A DNA stretch of 64,000 bases from an uncultured Bacteriovorax sp. Lineage in GTDB: Bacteria > Bdellovibrionota > Bacteriovoracia > Bacteriovoracales > Bacteriovoracaceae. Each line of letters begins with the position of its first letter. Position 1 is the stretch's first letter. The DNA lies in the NCBI GenBank assembly GCA_946480715.1, contig CAMLKK010000013.1, forward strand, positions 12,437 through 76,436, written 5' to 3'. Position numbers and translations under genes: made by a program. Shown piece after piece: positions 17,026 through 25,260 of this stretch. A model generated the notes under the pieces. That model made no database searches, had not been told where the DNA came from, and saw only the letters and a list, made by a program, of their open reading frames with translations.

Positions 17026-17814
17026 TTAGATAACTTTCGCTTCTGTTCTTAAAAGTCCAACAACGTCTTTAACAACTGCTTGCATTTTTCCTGCATCAGT
17101 TGCATCGAATTTCTTTCCAGCTGGTTTTTCAGGTGGAAGTTTGAATTCAGAATATTTCACGCGTTTGTCAGCATCAGAAACATTAACGTCAGCTAACGAA
17201 AGAGTTGTAAGAGGTTTTTTCTTAGCTTTCATGATTCCTGGAAGAGAAGCATATCTTGGAGTGTTCAATCCTTTGTTACAAGCGATTAAAGCTGGAAGTT
17301 TAACACCGTAAACTTCAAGAGCTCCACCTTCAACTTCACGTTTAAGAACTACGTCTGAACCATTTCCTTCATAACCAACTACAACTGAAACCGATGGAAG
17401 GTTAAGCATAGTCGCAAGAATTTGTGGAACTTGAAGACAGTCGTCATCAATAGCTTGTTTACCTGAAAGAATAAGGTCTGGAGTTTTTCCAGATTTTTCA
17501 ATCGCGCCTTTAAGAGCTTTCGCGATCATGTATGAATCAAGATTATCTGGTGCCTCAACAAGGAATGCTTCATCAGCACCCATTGCCATTGCTGTTCTTA
17601 GAGCTTCAGTGTCTTTTGTTGAACCAACACGAACAACAGTTACTGTTGATCCAGCGTTAGCTGCTTGAACTAATAAAGCTTGTTCAACTGCAAATTCATC
17701 ATATGGATTCATGATCCACTTGATTGAAGAAGTTTCAATAAAAGATCCGTCACCTGATGGGACAATCTTTGTCTCTGTGTCTGGAACTTGCTTTACGCAA
17801 ACGAAAATATTCAT
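17026..17814 (-). CDS. etfB: Electron transfer flavoprotein beta subunit
   Basis: The beta subunit of the ETF heterodimer binds AMP and contacts the dehydrogenase. MNIFVCVKQVPDTETKI at the start, WIMNPYDEFAVEQAL, GADEAFLV and the beta signature VEGGALEVYGVKLPALIACN (near residue 160) are diagnostic. The 262 residues are slightly longer than the usual 250. A GGGAG ribosome site precedes the ATG. It lies 30 bases upstream of etfA on the same strand. Confidence 0.97.
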   Translation of the reverse strand: MNIFVCVKQVPDTETKIVPSGDGSFIETSSIKWIMNPYDEFAVEQALLVQAANAGSTVTVVRVGSTKDTEALRTAMAMGADEAFLVEAPDNLDSYMIAKALKGAIEKSGKTPDLILSGKQAIDDDCLQVPQILATMLNLPSVSVVVGYEGNGSDVVLKREVEGGALEVYGVKLPALIACNKGLNTPRYASLPGIMKAKKKPLTTLSLADVNVSDADKRVKYSEFKLPPEKPAGKKFDATDAGKMQAVVKDVVGLLRTEAKVI

Positions 17815-17843
17815 ATTTTTCTCCCTTTAAAACTATCTCTAAA

Positions 17844-18983
17844 CTATCTGTGAAAAATTTCTTTAGCGATGACCAACCTTTGAATTTGAGACGTGCCTTC
17901 GTAAATTTGAATGAGTTTCGCGTCTCGCATGATTTTCTCGACAGGATACTCTTTCGAGTAACCATAACCACCATAAATTTGTACTGCATCCGTCGCTATT
18001 TGCATACAAGAATCGGCCGCAAATGCCTTGGCGTAAGAGGCGATTGTAGTGTTCGGCAAACCTTTGTCTAAGAGCCACGCGCCCTTGTGAACGAGTAGAC
18101 GTGAAGCTTCAATTTTCATCGCCATTTCGGCAATCATAAATTGAATTGCTTGATGGTGAGAAATCGCAACATTGAATTGAACTCTTTCTTTGGCATATTT
18201 CACAGCGTGATCAAATGCACACTGAGCTCCACCAACAGCGGATGCTGCCACCATTGGACGTGAGTGATCGAGCGTTTTCATGGCGATTTTCCAGCCTTGA
18301 TTCATTCCGCCGAGCACATTAGATTTTGGGACTCTAACGTTATTGAAAGTCACTGCTCTCGTATCCGAGCAGCGATGGCCCATCTTATCTTCTTTTTTTC
18401 CAACTTCGATTCCAGGTGTACCTTTCTCAACAACGATCGCGGTAATCCCTTTGTGTTTTAATGTTGGATCTGTCGTTGCGTAGATGACGAATAGATCAGC
18501 GTAACCCGCATTCGTGATCCACATTTTATTTCCGTTGATCACAACATGATCACCATCATCTTTTACGGTTGTTTTTATGCCACCAGCGTCAGATCCATTT
18601 GCTGGTTCAGTAAGGCAAAATGCGGCAATTTTATAACTTTCAGTAAACGGTGTGAGAAAGCGTTTTTTCTGTTCATCGTTTCCACCAATGACGATGGGAA
18701 GAAGAGCTAAGTCATTGGCCATGATCGCGGTATTCATTCCCATACAACCGTATGCGAGTGCTTCAGTGATGATCATCGAATCAACAGCGCTAAATCCGTT
18801 ACCGCCGTATTCAGCAGGAATGCATGTATTCACGAGTCCAAGTTCCCATGCTTTCTTTAAAATTTCTAAGGGCATTTGCGCTTTTTCATCGAACTCTTGA
18901 GCCTTCGGCATCATTTCGTTACGAGCAAATTTCATGGCAAGTTCTTTAATCTCGAGCTGATCGCTTGATAAGTTGAAGTCCAT
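17844..18983 (-). CDS. Acyl-CoA dehydrogenase
   Basis: A 379-residue FAD enzyme that oxidises acyl-CoA to enoyl-CoA and passes electrons to the ETF encoded by the next two genes. Motifs: AFCLTEPANGSDAGG (signature 1), MWITNAGYADLFV, and the C-terminal DAVQIYGGYGYSKEYPVEK with IYEGTSQIQ, where the catalytic Glu of short/medium-chain enzymes sits. Chain-length preference cannot be read from sequence by eye; short- or branched-chain would fit with the IcmF gene elsewhere in the window. AAGGA lies ten bases upstream of the ATG. Confidence 0.95.
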   Translation of the reverse strand: MDFNLSSDQLEIKELAMKFARNEMMPKAQEFDEKAQMPLEILKKAWELGLVNTCIPAEYGGNGFSAVDSMIITEALAYGCMGMNTAIMANDLALLPIVIGGNDEQKKRFLTPFTESYKIAAFCLTEPANGSDAGGIKTTVKDDGDHVVINGNKMWITNAGYADLFVIYATTDPTLKHKGITAIVVEKGTPGIEVGKKEDKMGHRCSDTRAVTFNNVRVPKSNVLGGMNQGWKIAMKTLDHSRPMVAASAVGGAQCAFDHAVKYAKERVQFNVAISHHQAIQFMIAEMAMKIEASRLLVHKGAWLLDKGLPNTTIASYAKAFAADSCMQIATDAVQIYGGYGYSKEYPVEKIMRDAKLIQIYEGTSQIQRLVIAKEIFHR

Positions 18984-19013
18984 TTTCGCGTCCTTTTTTT
19001 GGAGTGAACTTAA

Positions 19014-19478
19014 TTATAATACGGGTGTCGCAGAATTGGTAAAAGTCGACGGAAAGGAAAATTTTGATTGGAGAAATTTGTAACCAGGAAGTTCGCTGAG
19101 AGGGAGTATGACAAAACTTCGTTCAAACGCCCGTGGATGGGGAAGTGTCAGTTCAGCACTTTCAATTTTTAGGTCATCCCAAAAAATGATATCGAGATCG
19201 ATGAGCCGCGGCCCTTTGGCAACACTTCGTTGCCGCCCCATTTCTGCTTCTATTTTAAGGAGGAGATGCATGCACTCTAAAGGTTTCAAGTTCGTTGGAG
19301 TTTTAAATTCCAATACCTGATTATAAAAGTCTGGCTGATTGAGATAATCTACAGCAGGGCTCTCATAAATCCTGCTTTCAGCAATGAGCTCAAAAAAATT
19401 TTGAAGGTGATTCTTCGCCAAATCTAATTGATGTTTTCGATCACCAAGATTAGTTCCAGTTGCAATGAAAAGTGACAT
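19014..19478 (-). CDS. folK: 2-amino-4-hydroxy-6-hydroxymethyldihydropteridine pyrophosphokinase
   Basis: FolK transfers pyrophosphate from ATP to the pterin before condensation with p-aminobenzoate in folate synthesis. The 154 residues fit. GTNLGDRKHQL at the N-terminus, ESPAVDYLNQPDFYNQVL, and the signature GPRLIDLDIIFWDD with LTLPHPRAFERSFVILPL are typical. Its ATG overlaps the stop of the upstream small lipoprotein gene by one base, and acd follows 30 bases later, so an operon running from 20.6 kb down to the etfA terminator is possible. Confidence 0.95.
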   Translation of the reverse strand: MSLFIATGTNLGDRKHQLDLAKNHLQNFFELIAESRIYESPAVDYLNQPDFYNQVLEFKTPTNLKPLECMHLLLKIEAEMGRQRSVAKGPRLIDLDIIFWDDLKIESAELTLPHPRAFERSFVILPLSELPGYKFLQSKFSFPSTFTNSATPVL

Positions 19479-19657
19479 TAGTGACTTGGTGCTGGTGGAG
19501 CAACTTTGTTTTGATCACTGTTAACAACAGGTTCAGATTCAGTTGTATAAGTTCTAACGTAAGACTCAATGACAGTGTCTGGATGTTTAAGAGGTGGAGC
19601 TTTTACGCCGCAACCACAAACTAAAATTAAAAGAGGTAATAAAAATTTAAAATTCAA
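19478..19657 (-). CDS. Small lipoprotein, LptM-like
   Basis: A 59-residue lipoprotein. I start it at a TTG (19657) with GGTGGA about seven bases upstream, which gives a compact signal peptide MNFKFLLPLLILVCGC (Cys16). An ATG at 19678 would add seven residues. After the cysteine comes GVKAPPLKHP, similar to the CGLKGPL core of LptM (YifL), a small lipoprotein that helps assemble the LPS translocon LptDE. The rest is proline- and charge-rich. It overlaps the upstream gene end and folK. The LptM relation is tentative. Confidence 0.6.
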   Translation of the reverse strand: MNFKFLLPLLILVCGCGVKAPPLKHPDTVIESYVRTYTTESEPVVNSDQNKVAPPAPSH

Positions 19658-20651
19658 GAGTAAGTCCACCACTAACAATGTCAGAGCCTAAATCTGCTCT
19701 AATAAACCAACCAGGAACAATTCTTTTTAGGACAGTCACACCGAAAATTAAAGAGCTTTTTTTCAAATCATCAACGAGTTGATTTTCTAGTTCTAACGTT
19801 TCGGCAGTTGCCCCTTCGCCAGGTTCACCAGCGCCTGGTGATTGAGCAGTGATGACCTGATATCCCACATACGGCATGATGTAACTATAAAAAGGTGCAT
19901 TGAATGTATATTTCACTCTCGCCATGATGTTGATGAGACGAGTGTCGATTCCAGTCCCCGGATAATCAGAAATAGTATTTGTACCGGCCCCTAATTCACC
20001 CCAGATATTATCTGTGAGCTGATATCCCCATGAACCATTGATATGACTATATCTTTTTGAAGATCCATCAACGTCTTTTGCTTCAATCATTCCTACACCG
20101 AGTGAAAGCAAATTATCTGTTTTAATAAGACGATTATTGTTTTCTTCAAGGGATAAATCATCATCGTCAAGCGATGTTGAATTATAGAGATCTTCTTCGT
20201 CTTGCACTTTTGATTCAACTTTTTTCTCATCTTCAGGTGGAGCGGCTTCTTTAGTTGTGTAATAACTATCATCACCTTTTAGAACGAGAACTTCTTTGTT
20301 CGGGCCTAACTGTTTCCACAATTCTAGATTGTAGATTTTTACGATCTTGATGCCAGAGAGTTGTTCTTCATTAACTTTAGCTACAAGAGCGCGACAAACG
20401 AGTTTGTTGTTCAAAAGCAGTGAAATGAAATCTCCTTTTGAAAAACTTCTATTCTGGTTTGTGAGAATAAAAATTTTCTTCGATGGAGAAATAATTTTTA
20501 CTGTTTCTGAAACAAGATTAGGTGCGTTTTCAGATCGTGTTGTCTCAACGCGATCTTCTTCTTCGATATCATCAAGAACGTTCTGCGCTTTCAGATTCCA
20601 CGAAAATAGTAGAGTAAAAAGCACGGTTAATGTCATTACTTGTGTGCGCAT
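19647..20651 (-). CDS. Exported protein with predicted C-terminal beta-barrel
   Basis: A 334-residue protein with a signal peptide cut after LKA. The first half (to about residue 170) holds a soluble domain with GDFISLLLNNKLVCRALVAKV and a long acidic low-complexity linker (DEEDLYNSTSLDDDDLSLEE). The second half alternates in the manner of outer-membrane strands (HINGSWGYQLTDNIWGELGA, YIMPYVGYQVITAQ, WFIRADLGSDIV) and ends in phenylalanine, as BAM substrates do. I do not recognise the family. It may be an adhesin or porin-like protein, first in an operon with the LptM-like gene and folK. Confidence 0.6.
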   Translation of the reverse strand: MRTQVMTLTVLFTLLFSWNLKAQNVLDDIEEEDRVETTRSENAPNLVSETVKIISPSKKIFILTNQNRSFSKGDFISLLLNNKLVCRALVAKVNEEQLSGIKIVKIYNLELWKQLGPNKEVLVLKGDDSYYTTKEAAPPEDEKKVESKVQDEEDLYNSTSLDDDDLSLEENNNRLIKTDNLLSLGVGMIEAKDVDGSSKRYSHINGSWGYQLTDNIWGELGAGTNTISDYPGTGIDTRLINIMARVKYTFNAPFYSYIMPYVGYQVITAQSPGAGEPGEGATAETLELENQLVDDLKKSSLIFGVTVLKRIVPGWFIRADLGSDIVSGGLTLEF

Positions 20652-20726
20652 ATACGCTTAATTGTAAAAGTTGAGCGTTAAAGGCGCAATCATTTATGCA
20701 TTCTAGAAAATAATACCCTTTTGAAC

Positions 20727-20753
20727 TCAAATTCTTTAAGGACTATCCGATAA
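20727..20753 (+). promoter_or_regulatory. Possible sigma-28 (FliA) promoter
   Basis: TCAAATTC, 11 bases, TCCGATAA, against the consensus TAAAGTTT-N11-GCCGATAA: seven of eight bases match at -10 and five of eight at -35, with exact spacing. The start would lie about 15 bases before the LysM lipoprotein ATG. This is by-eye matching only. Confidence 0.4.
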
Positions 20754-20774
20754 CGGGACATAAGGACGGTCTTT

Positions 20775-21521
20775 ATGAAAAATATTCTAGTGCTTTCTTT
20801 GTTAGTTCTTACTGTCGGTTGCAGCTTATCGAAGCAAGATGAAGCAGCAGTGAGACCAGATGATTTGGAATTTGCAGTTGATACGCTGGATGAACAACCA
20901 GCAATGTCGATGGATACATTCGCCGTTCAGCCTGAAAAGATTGCTGAAACTTCGATACCAGATGAATATCAAGCACCACCAGTTGAGGAAGCACCAATGG
21001 TTGCACCAGAAGAACCAAAGTTCTCTGAGTTTACTGCGCCTGCCGAATCTCCAATGAAACATGAGCCAATGGAACCAGCTCCGCACGTTGAGCCGGTTGT
21101 TATGGCCAGAACAACAGCAACTGCAAATGAAGTTGAATTGTCAGCTGACTATGAACACTATGAAGTTCAAAGAGGCGACACACTTATGATGGTAGCTTTT
21201 AAAATTTATGGTGATTACCGTAAATGGAAAGAACTTAAAGCATGGAACCAGGAAACATTAAAAACAAAAATGGGACCAGGTACAAAATTAAAATACTATG
21301 TACCATCACAGAAATTTGGTTGGGAACCTTCAGGAATGCCATACCTGGTTAAAACAGGTGATACACTCCAAATCATTTCTATGGATAAATACGGAACAAC
21401 GAGAAAGTGGAAATCAATCTACGAGAATAACCGTCCACTTATTCGCAATCCTAATTTAATTTTTGCTGGCTTCACGCTGTATTATCAGCCGAAGCGTGAT
21501 CTTGCTTCTCAGCCAAGATAG
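20775..21521 (+). CDS. LysM-domain lipoprotein
   Basis: A 248-residue lipoprotein (lipobox TVGC, Cys16). Residues 20-120 are a proline/glutamate-rich linker. Two LysM-type domains follow: YEVQRGDTLMMVAFKIYGDY near residue 135 and YLVKTGDTLQIISMDKYGTT near residue 194, each with the R/K-x-N/W surroundings typical of the fold (WNQETL, YENNRPLI). LysM binds N-acetylglucosamine in peptidoglycan, so the protein probably tethers the outer membrane to the wall or helps a wall enzyme. It is followed by a strong terminator. Confidence 0.85.
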   Translation: MKNILVLSLLVLTVGCSLSKQDEAAVRPDDLEFAVDTLDEQPAMSMDTFAVQPEKIAETSIPDEYQAPPVEEAPMVAPEEPKFSEFTAPAESPMKHEPMEPAPHVEPVVMARTTATANEVELSADYEHYEVQRGDTLMMVAFKIYGDYRKWKELKAWNQETLKTKMGPGTKLKYYVPSQKFGWEPSGMPYLVKTGDTLQIISMDKYGTTRKWKSIYENNRPLIRNPNLIFAGFTLYYQPKRDLASQPR

Positions 21522-21553
21522 ACTATAATTAAACGCTAATAGGTTTACCGAAT

Positions 21554-21580
21554 AGGGCCCTTGATGGGCCCTTTTTTTTT
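21554..21580 (+). terminator. Rho-independent terminator after LysM gene
   Basis: AGGGCCC-TTGAT-GGGCCCT followed by nine T. The T-tract touches the ATG of the next gene, so there is no room for a ribosome site between hairpin and start codon. Confidence 0.92.
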
Positions 21581-22351
21581 ATGAAAAAATACTTCGTTTT
21601 ATTAATTTGCATCTTGATCACATCGTCTTGTGCCCTCAACAAGTCTTCTCCTCTTGAGACGACAGATTTAGGTGCGATGGAAAAAGAAGATTACGTTGAT
21701 CATCTGGCTTCAGTGGGCAAGACATATCTTTCAAGTGAAGATGTACAGACAATAAAGCTCAGCAATGAGACTGTAGATTTTTTAGAATCAATTTACGAAC
21801 GCATTATCTCTAATAATCAAATTCTTCTAACAGAGACAAGCAAGCCTACATTCGTCTTTATTAAACACAAATCTCCTTTTCTATTTTCTCTCCCTAAAGG
21901 ACAATTCTTTTTCTCAACGGCATTAATTGAACGTTATTTAAAAAGTGAAGCTCTCTTTATCGCAGCCTTTGCGGGGGAAGTTCTGAAGAGCTCTCGTTAT
22001 ATTTATGAGAAGAGAGTGCTTATTCCACTTGGTTACACAACCACAGAAAAAATGATTCAGCTGACAAGATTGAAACCTGAAACTCGTTACCAAATCAACG
22101 AGTGGGTGTATTACATGCTGAAGCGGTCTGGTTACGATGCATCTGCATATCTCAACTGGATTCAAGTCCAAAACAGAAACACGCTCGACTTCTCCCTCTA
22201 CCTTGGGGATGCCCTGGGTATTTCCAAAGAAGAGCATTTATTCAAAAACTTTATGGCCAAGCAGGGGATCAACGCTGTTGAAAGAAGAGTCAACGAAGCG
22301 AACTCTTCAAAAGGCTTTTATAAACTCATTAACAATATCGTGAGCAAATGA
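21581..22351 (+). CDS. Lipoprotein with degenerate M48-peptidase fold
   Basis: A 256-residue lipoprotein (SSC lipobox, Cys17). The segment FLFSLPKGQFFFSTALIERY corresponds to the strand-helix of M48 metallopeptidases that in active enzymes reads like NAF..PGG.IFV..GLL. The zinc motif HExxH is here G132-E133-V-L-K136, so both zinc-binding histidines are lost. The protein is therefore probably a pseudopeptidase, perhaps a chaperone or inhibitor in the envelope. The ATG follows the T-tract of the upstream terminator directly, with no visible ribosome site. It overlaps amgK by 4 bases, so it is in the amgK-murU operon. Confidence 0.65.
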   Translation: MKKYFVLLICILITSSCALNKSSPLETTDLGAMEKEDYVDHLASVGKTYLSSEDVQTIKLSNETVDFLESIYERIISNNQILLTETSKPTFVFIKHKSPFLFSLPKGQFFFSTALIERYLKSEALFIAAFAGEVLKSSRYIYEKRVLIPLGYTTTEKMIQLTRLKPETRYQINEWVYYMLKRSGYDASAYLNWIQVQNRNTLDFSLYLGDALGISKEEHLFKNFMAKQGINAVERRVNEANSSKGFYKLINNIVSK

Positions 22352-23385
22352 TGAAACCAGAACAATCAGAAAGAATTCTTGTAGAAGAACTTTTTAAAAA
22401 ATCTATCAACAAAGGTCTAATTAAAAACGAGACCATTGAAAACGTTGAAAAATTAACAGGGGATGCTTCAACAAGAAAGTATTATCGCATTTGGACTGAT
22501 GTGCAATCATATGTTGTTTGTCTGGACAATCCTCTGGATGACGAAGCAGAAGAACCAAACTTCTTGAAGTTACAACGTGTGCTACATAATGAAAAAGTAC
22601 GTGTTCCATTAATTTTTGATCGTGAACTCTCGACTGGTTACATATTGGAAGAAGATCTTGGTGACATCACTTATTTAAAAGATATTGCTCTCATTGATAA
22701 AACTGAAAATGAATATAACTATTATAAAAGTGCTATCGATCTTATGGCGAGTATTCATTCAATCGATACGAAAAAATATAAGGGTGAGACATTCACCGCC
22801 CTTGCGTTCGATACTGAAAAACTTTACGCAGAGATGGAGTTTACAAAGAAGTATTTTCTTCAGAAGTATTTAGCTGTAAATGTTGAATCACCCGAGGTTG
22901 TTCAGCTTTATAAAAAGTTGAAAAGTATGTGTGAAACTCTCTCCAATGAGCCACGAACTTTAGTTCACCGCGATTATCACTCACGCAATTTAATGATTAA
23001 AGATGGAAAACAAATCGTTATCGATTTTCAAGATGCGAGAATGGGAACTCCTCTTTATGATCTCGTCTCTCTTTTAGAAGATTGCTATTACCAACTTACG
23101 AATGAAAACAAAGAAAAACTCATCAGTTATTATTTTGAAACGTACTTCAAAAAATTTGATTCTAAAAAATCATTTGCCGAGTTTAAGAGAGTCTATGATT
23201 TTATGGCGATTCAAAGAGTCTTCAAAGCGATCGGAAGTTTCGCTTACATTTACGCTGATAGAAAAGACCTTCGTTATATAAAATACATTGGTTATGCTTT
23301 TGAAAAAGTTCGCGGTTTCATGTTTGCACACGACGAATTTAAAGAAGAGCGAAAAATTTTAGCGAGTATTTACTATGCAAATTGA
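22348..23385 (+). CDS. amgK: N-acetylmuramate/N-acetylglucosamine anomeric kinase, AmgK-like
   Basis: AmgK phosphorylates the anomeric carbon of MurNAc (and GlcNAc), feeding a shortcut for peptidoglycan recycling. The 345 residues have the APH kinase fold: LTGDASTRKYYRI near residue 35 (nucleotide loop), then LVHRDYHSRNLM (catalytic loop) and VIDFQDARMGTPLYDLVSLL (DFQ metal site), the latter closely matching AmgK rather than antibiotic kinases. It overlaps the lipoprotein gene before it and the nucleotidyltransferase after it by 4 and 11 bases. The neighbouring MurU-like gene supports the assignment strongly. Confidence 0.88.
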   Translation: MMKPEQSERILVEELFKKSINKGLIKNETIENVEKLTGDASTRKYYRIWTDVQSYVVCLDNPLDDEAEEPNFLKLQRVLHNEKVRVPLIFDRELSTGYILEEDLGDITYLKDIALIDKTENEYNYYKSAIDLMASIHSIDTKKYKGETFTALAFDTEKLYAEMEFTKKYFLQKYLAVNVESPEVVQLYKKLKSMCETLSNEPRTLVHRDYHSRNLMIKDGKQIVIDFQDARMGTPLYDLVSLLEDCYYQLTNENKEKLISYYFETYFKKFDSKKSFAEFKRVYDFMAIQRVFKAIGSFAYIYADRKDLRYIKYIGYAFEKVRGFMFAHDEFKEERKILASIYYAN

Positions 23386-24256
23386 TCACGCACTTATCCT
23401 TTGCGCCGGAATGGGAACGCGCATGGGAGATCTTGGAAAGAAATTACCTAAGGCCTTATGGCCTATATATTTTAAAAGTCTTTTAGAGCTACAAATCGAC
23501 TATTGTCATGCTTTAGGAATCAATCGCATTTTCATCAATACGCATTTTCTTGGTGATGAAATTGAAAAGTTCATCAATTCAGATGCCAAGTTTAAAGATG
23601 TTGTCCTATTGCCAGAAGACCCACTATTGGATTCAGGTGGAGCAATTCATAACATGGCTTCACGTGGTGATGTTAACTACATGGGGAATCTGCTGATTGT
23701 GAATGCAGATCAGTTTTTACTTTTTGATAAAAGTTATTTTGATCGCGCACTGAAAGAGTTATGCAATTCAAGAGCTGTGCTGTTTGGAATTAGGGCCGAT
23801 CGTGATTCACATTATAATGAAACCGTTCTTGAAAATGATCTCCTCACAGAAATCAGAAAACCAACGGGCGAGAGTAACTTCATTACTTACTCGGGACTAG
23901 GACTCTTAAAATTAGATAACCTGAATCCCGTTCCAGGTGTAACAAAATTCTTTCAGACAGTGGCAAATTTTAAGAAGGAGCCGATACGCTTTATTACGGC
24001 CGATGAATACGAATACTGGGATTTTGGGACAGCAGATATTTACTACGAGAATATCGGCAAGCTCGCACAAATGATCACTGATAAATATGGTTCTAAAAGC
24101 AGGATCATCAAATTTCTTGAACAACATGGAGCTTTGACTGGCGATAAATCATCTTTTTACAATGAAGATAAAAAGGCGATCGATTTAGAAGCAAAGGGTA
24201 ACTTCAGTGAAAAGGCCATTGCTGGTTGGGGAATTGTTCAGAAAGTTGATGTCTAA
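23375..24256 (+). CDS. murU: Nucleotidyltransferase, MurU-like
   Basis: MurU converts MurNAc-1-phosphate and UTP to UDP-MurNAc, completing the recycling begun by AmgK. The N-terminal Rossmann motif ILCAGMGTRMGDLGKKLPKA is diagnostic of sugar-1-phosphate nucleotidyltransferases; the LPEDPLLDSGGAIHNM segment and NADQFLLF carry substrate and metal sites. At 293 residues it is about 65 longer than typical MurU, with a C-terminal extension (from about residue 230) of unknown role that might be a regulatory tail. Pairing with amgK supports the call; a GlmU- or RmlA-like role is less likely. Confidence 0.82.
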   Translation: MQIDHALILCAGMGTRMGDLGKKLPKALWPIYFKSLLELQIDYCHALGINRIFINTHFLGDEIEKFINSDAKFKDVVLLPEDPLLDSGGAIHNMASRGDVNYMGNLLIVNADQFLLFDKSYFDRALKELCNSRAVLFGIRADRDSHYNETVLENDLLTEIRKPTGESNFITYSGLGLLKLDNLNPVPGVTKFFQTVANFKKEPIRFITADEYEYWDFGTADIYYENIGKLAQMITDKYGSKSRIIKFLEQHGALTGDKSSFYNEDKKAIDLEAKGNFSEKAIAGWGIVQKVDV

Positions 24257-24456
24257 AAGATTTTCTTCTTAGCTTCTTCTGTAACCATTTTTATACAATC
24301 AACCGGGCAAACTTCTACGCAGGCACTGCAAAGTGTGCATGACCACGTCTCGACAATGTAGAGATTTCCATTTTTAAGAATGGCGTTTTCTGGACAAATT
24401 AAGTTGCAATTGTCGCAAGAAATACAAAGTGAAGTAATTTCTAAATGTGGTACCAT
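24253..24456 (-). CDS. Small 2[4Fe-4S] ferredoxin
   Basis: A 67-residue ferredoxin with two complete cluster motifs, CISCDNCNLICP and CTLCSACVEVCPVDC, in the CxxCxxCxxxCP order. It shuttles electrons in the cytoplasm; the partner is unknown. The sequence overlaps the convergent murU gene end by 4 bases, sharing stop-codon bases. It is separate from the larger ferredoxin at 32.3 kb. Confidence 0.9.
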   Translation of the reverse strand: MVPHLEITSLCISCDNCNLICPENAILKNGNLYIVETWSCTLCSACVEVCPVDCIKMVTEEAKKKIF

Positions 24457-24518
24457 TGAATAAAGTTTAACAAGTTTTGGCCTTCACCGCATGCTGGATA
24501 CATTTTTCCCGGGATACT

Positions 24519-25223
24519 ATGAAGATTATTAAAAGAAATTTTGAACACCGAAACGTAATCATCTTCCTGATTTTTTCAGTGTTTTATCTTCAAGCTGTCT
24601 ATTCACTTTCTAAACGTGTGAGTATCTTTGGCGTTGAATCGCTTAAAGCTCTAGCAAATGAAAACTGGTTTATACTCGCTATTGTCGCCCTAACAATATT
24701 TAGTATTGTTAAAGTTAAAAAATATTCAGACAAATTACTACTGGCCGCGCTTATCTTGATCTCCGGGAAAAACTTCATTATGTTGTCCGGAAGTTTCAAC
24801 AAGCTTGTACTTGCTCTTAACTTTATCTATCTTATTTTCGCTTTTTATTTTTTTATTACCTGGGAATTATTGGTTAATAAGGCATCATTCAATCCACTGT
24901 TCTCAAGACATGATTTAGAAAAAGAAGCTCGCTTTAAAATAAAGGCGGTTCTTAAGGGATCAGTTGATCAGGAAATTGAAGGACTGATAACCAATATCGA
25001 TGAACAAAGCTGCTTCATTTATATTCCTCAACATGAAAAAAAATTAAGTGCCAAAGGGGAATTTGAGCTCACAGCTATCTATGAGGGTGTCGCTTTTACC
25101 CAGCCAGCGCTCATTGTAAGCCGTTATGATCAAGGTTACGGGCTTCAGCTCCTAAAACCTAATAAGGGACCTTCCTGGTCGGATTTATACAAAGTTTGCC
25201 TCGAGCGCGGACTTTTTGTTTAG
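24519..25223 (+). CDS. Membrane protein with possible PilZ-like domain
   Basis: A 234-residue protein. I chose an ATG at 24519 because the first hydrophobic segment follows it closely; an upstream TTG adds 14 unsupported residues. Four transmembrane helices lie in about residues 12-125. A soluble beta-rich C-terminus (FKIKAVLKGSVDQEIEG, SAKGEFELTAIY, PALIVSRYDQGYGLQL) resembles a PilZ barrel, but the RxxxR and DxSxxG c-di-GMP residues are not evident. If PilZ-like, it is a non-canonical form. Function unknown. Confidence 0.5.
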   Translation: MKIIKRNFEHRNVIIFLIFSVFYLQAVYSLSKRVSIFGVESLKALANENWFILAIVALTIFSIVKVKKYSDKLLLAALILISGKNFIMLSGSFNKLVLALNFIYLIFAFYFFITWELLVNKASFNPLFSRHDLEKEARFKIKAVLKGSVDQEIEGLITNIDEQSCFIYIPQHEKKLSAKGEFELTAIYEGVAFTQPALIVSRYDQGYGLQLLKPNKGPSWSDLYKVCLERGLFV

Positions 25224-25260
25224 ACTTTATTTTTTCTGATTGCCGACCGATAAGATCGGC

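Noticed and set aside
17757..18071. Plus-strand open frame opposite etfB and acd
   Set aside because: It is the antisense shadow of two well-identified enzymes and has no ribosome site or conserved motif.
20826..21086. Trp/Arg-rich open frames on the other strand and frame of the LysM linker
   Set aside because: They arise from the biased Pro/Glu linker codons; composition is unlike a real protein.
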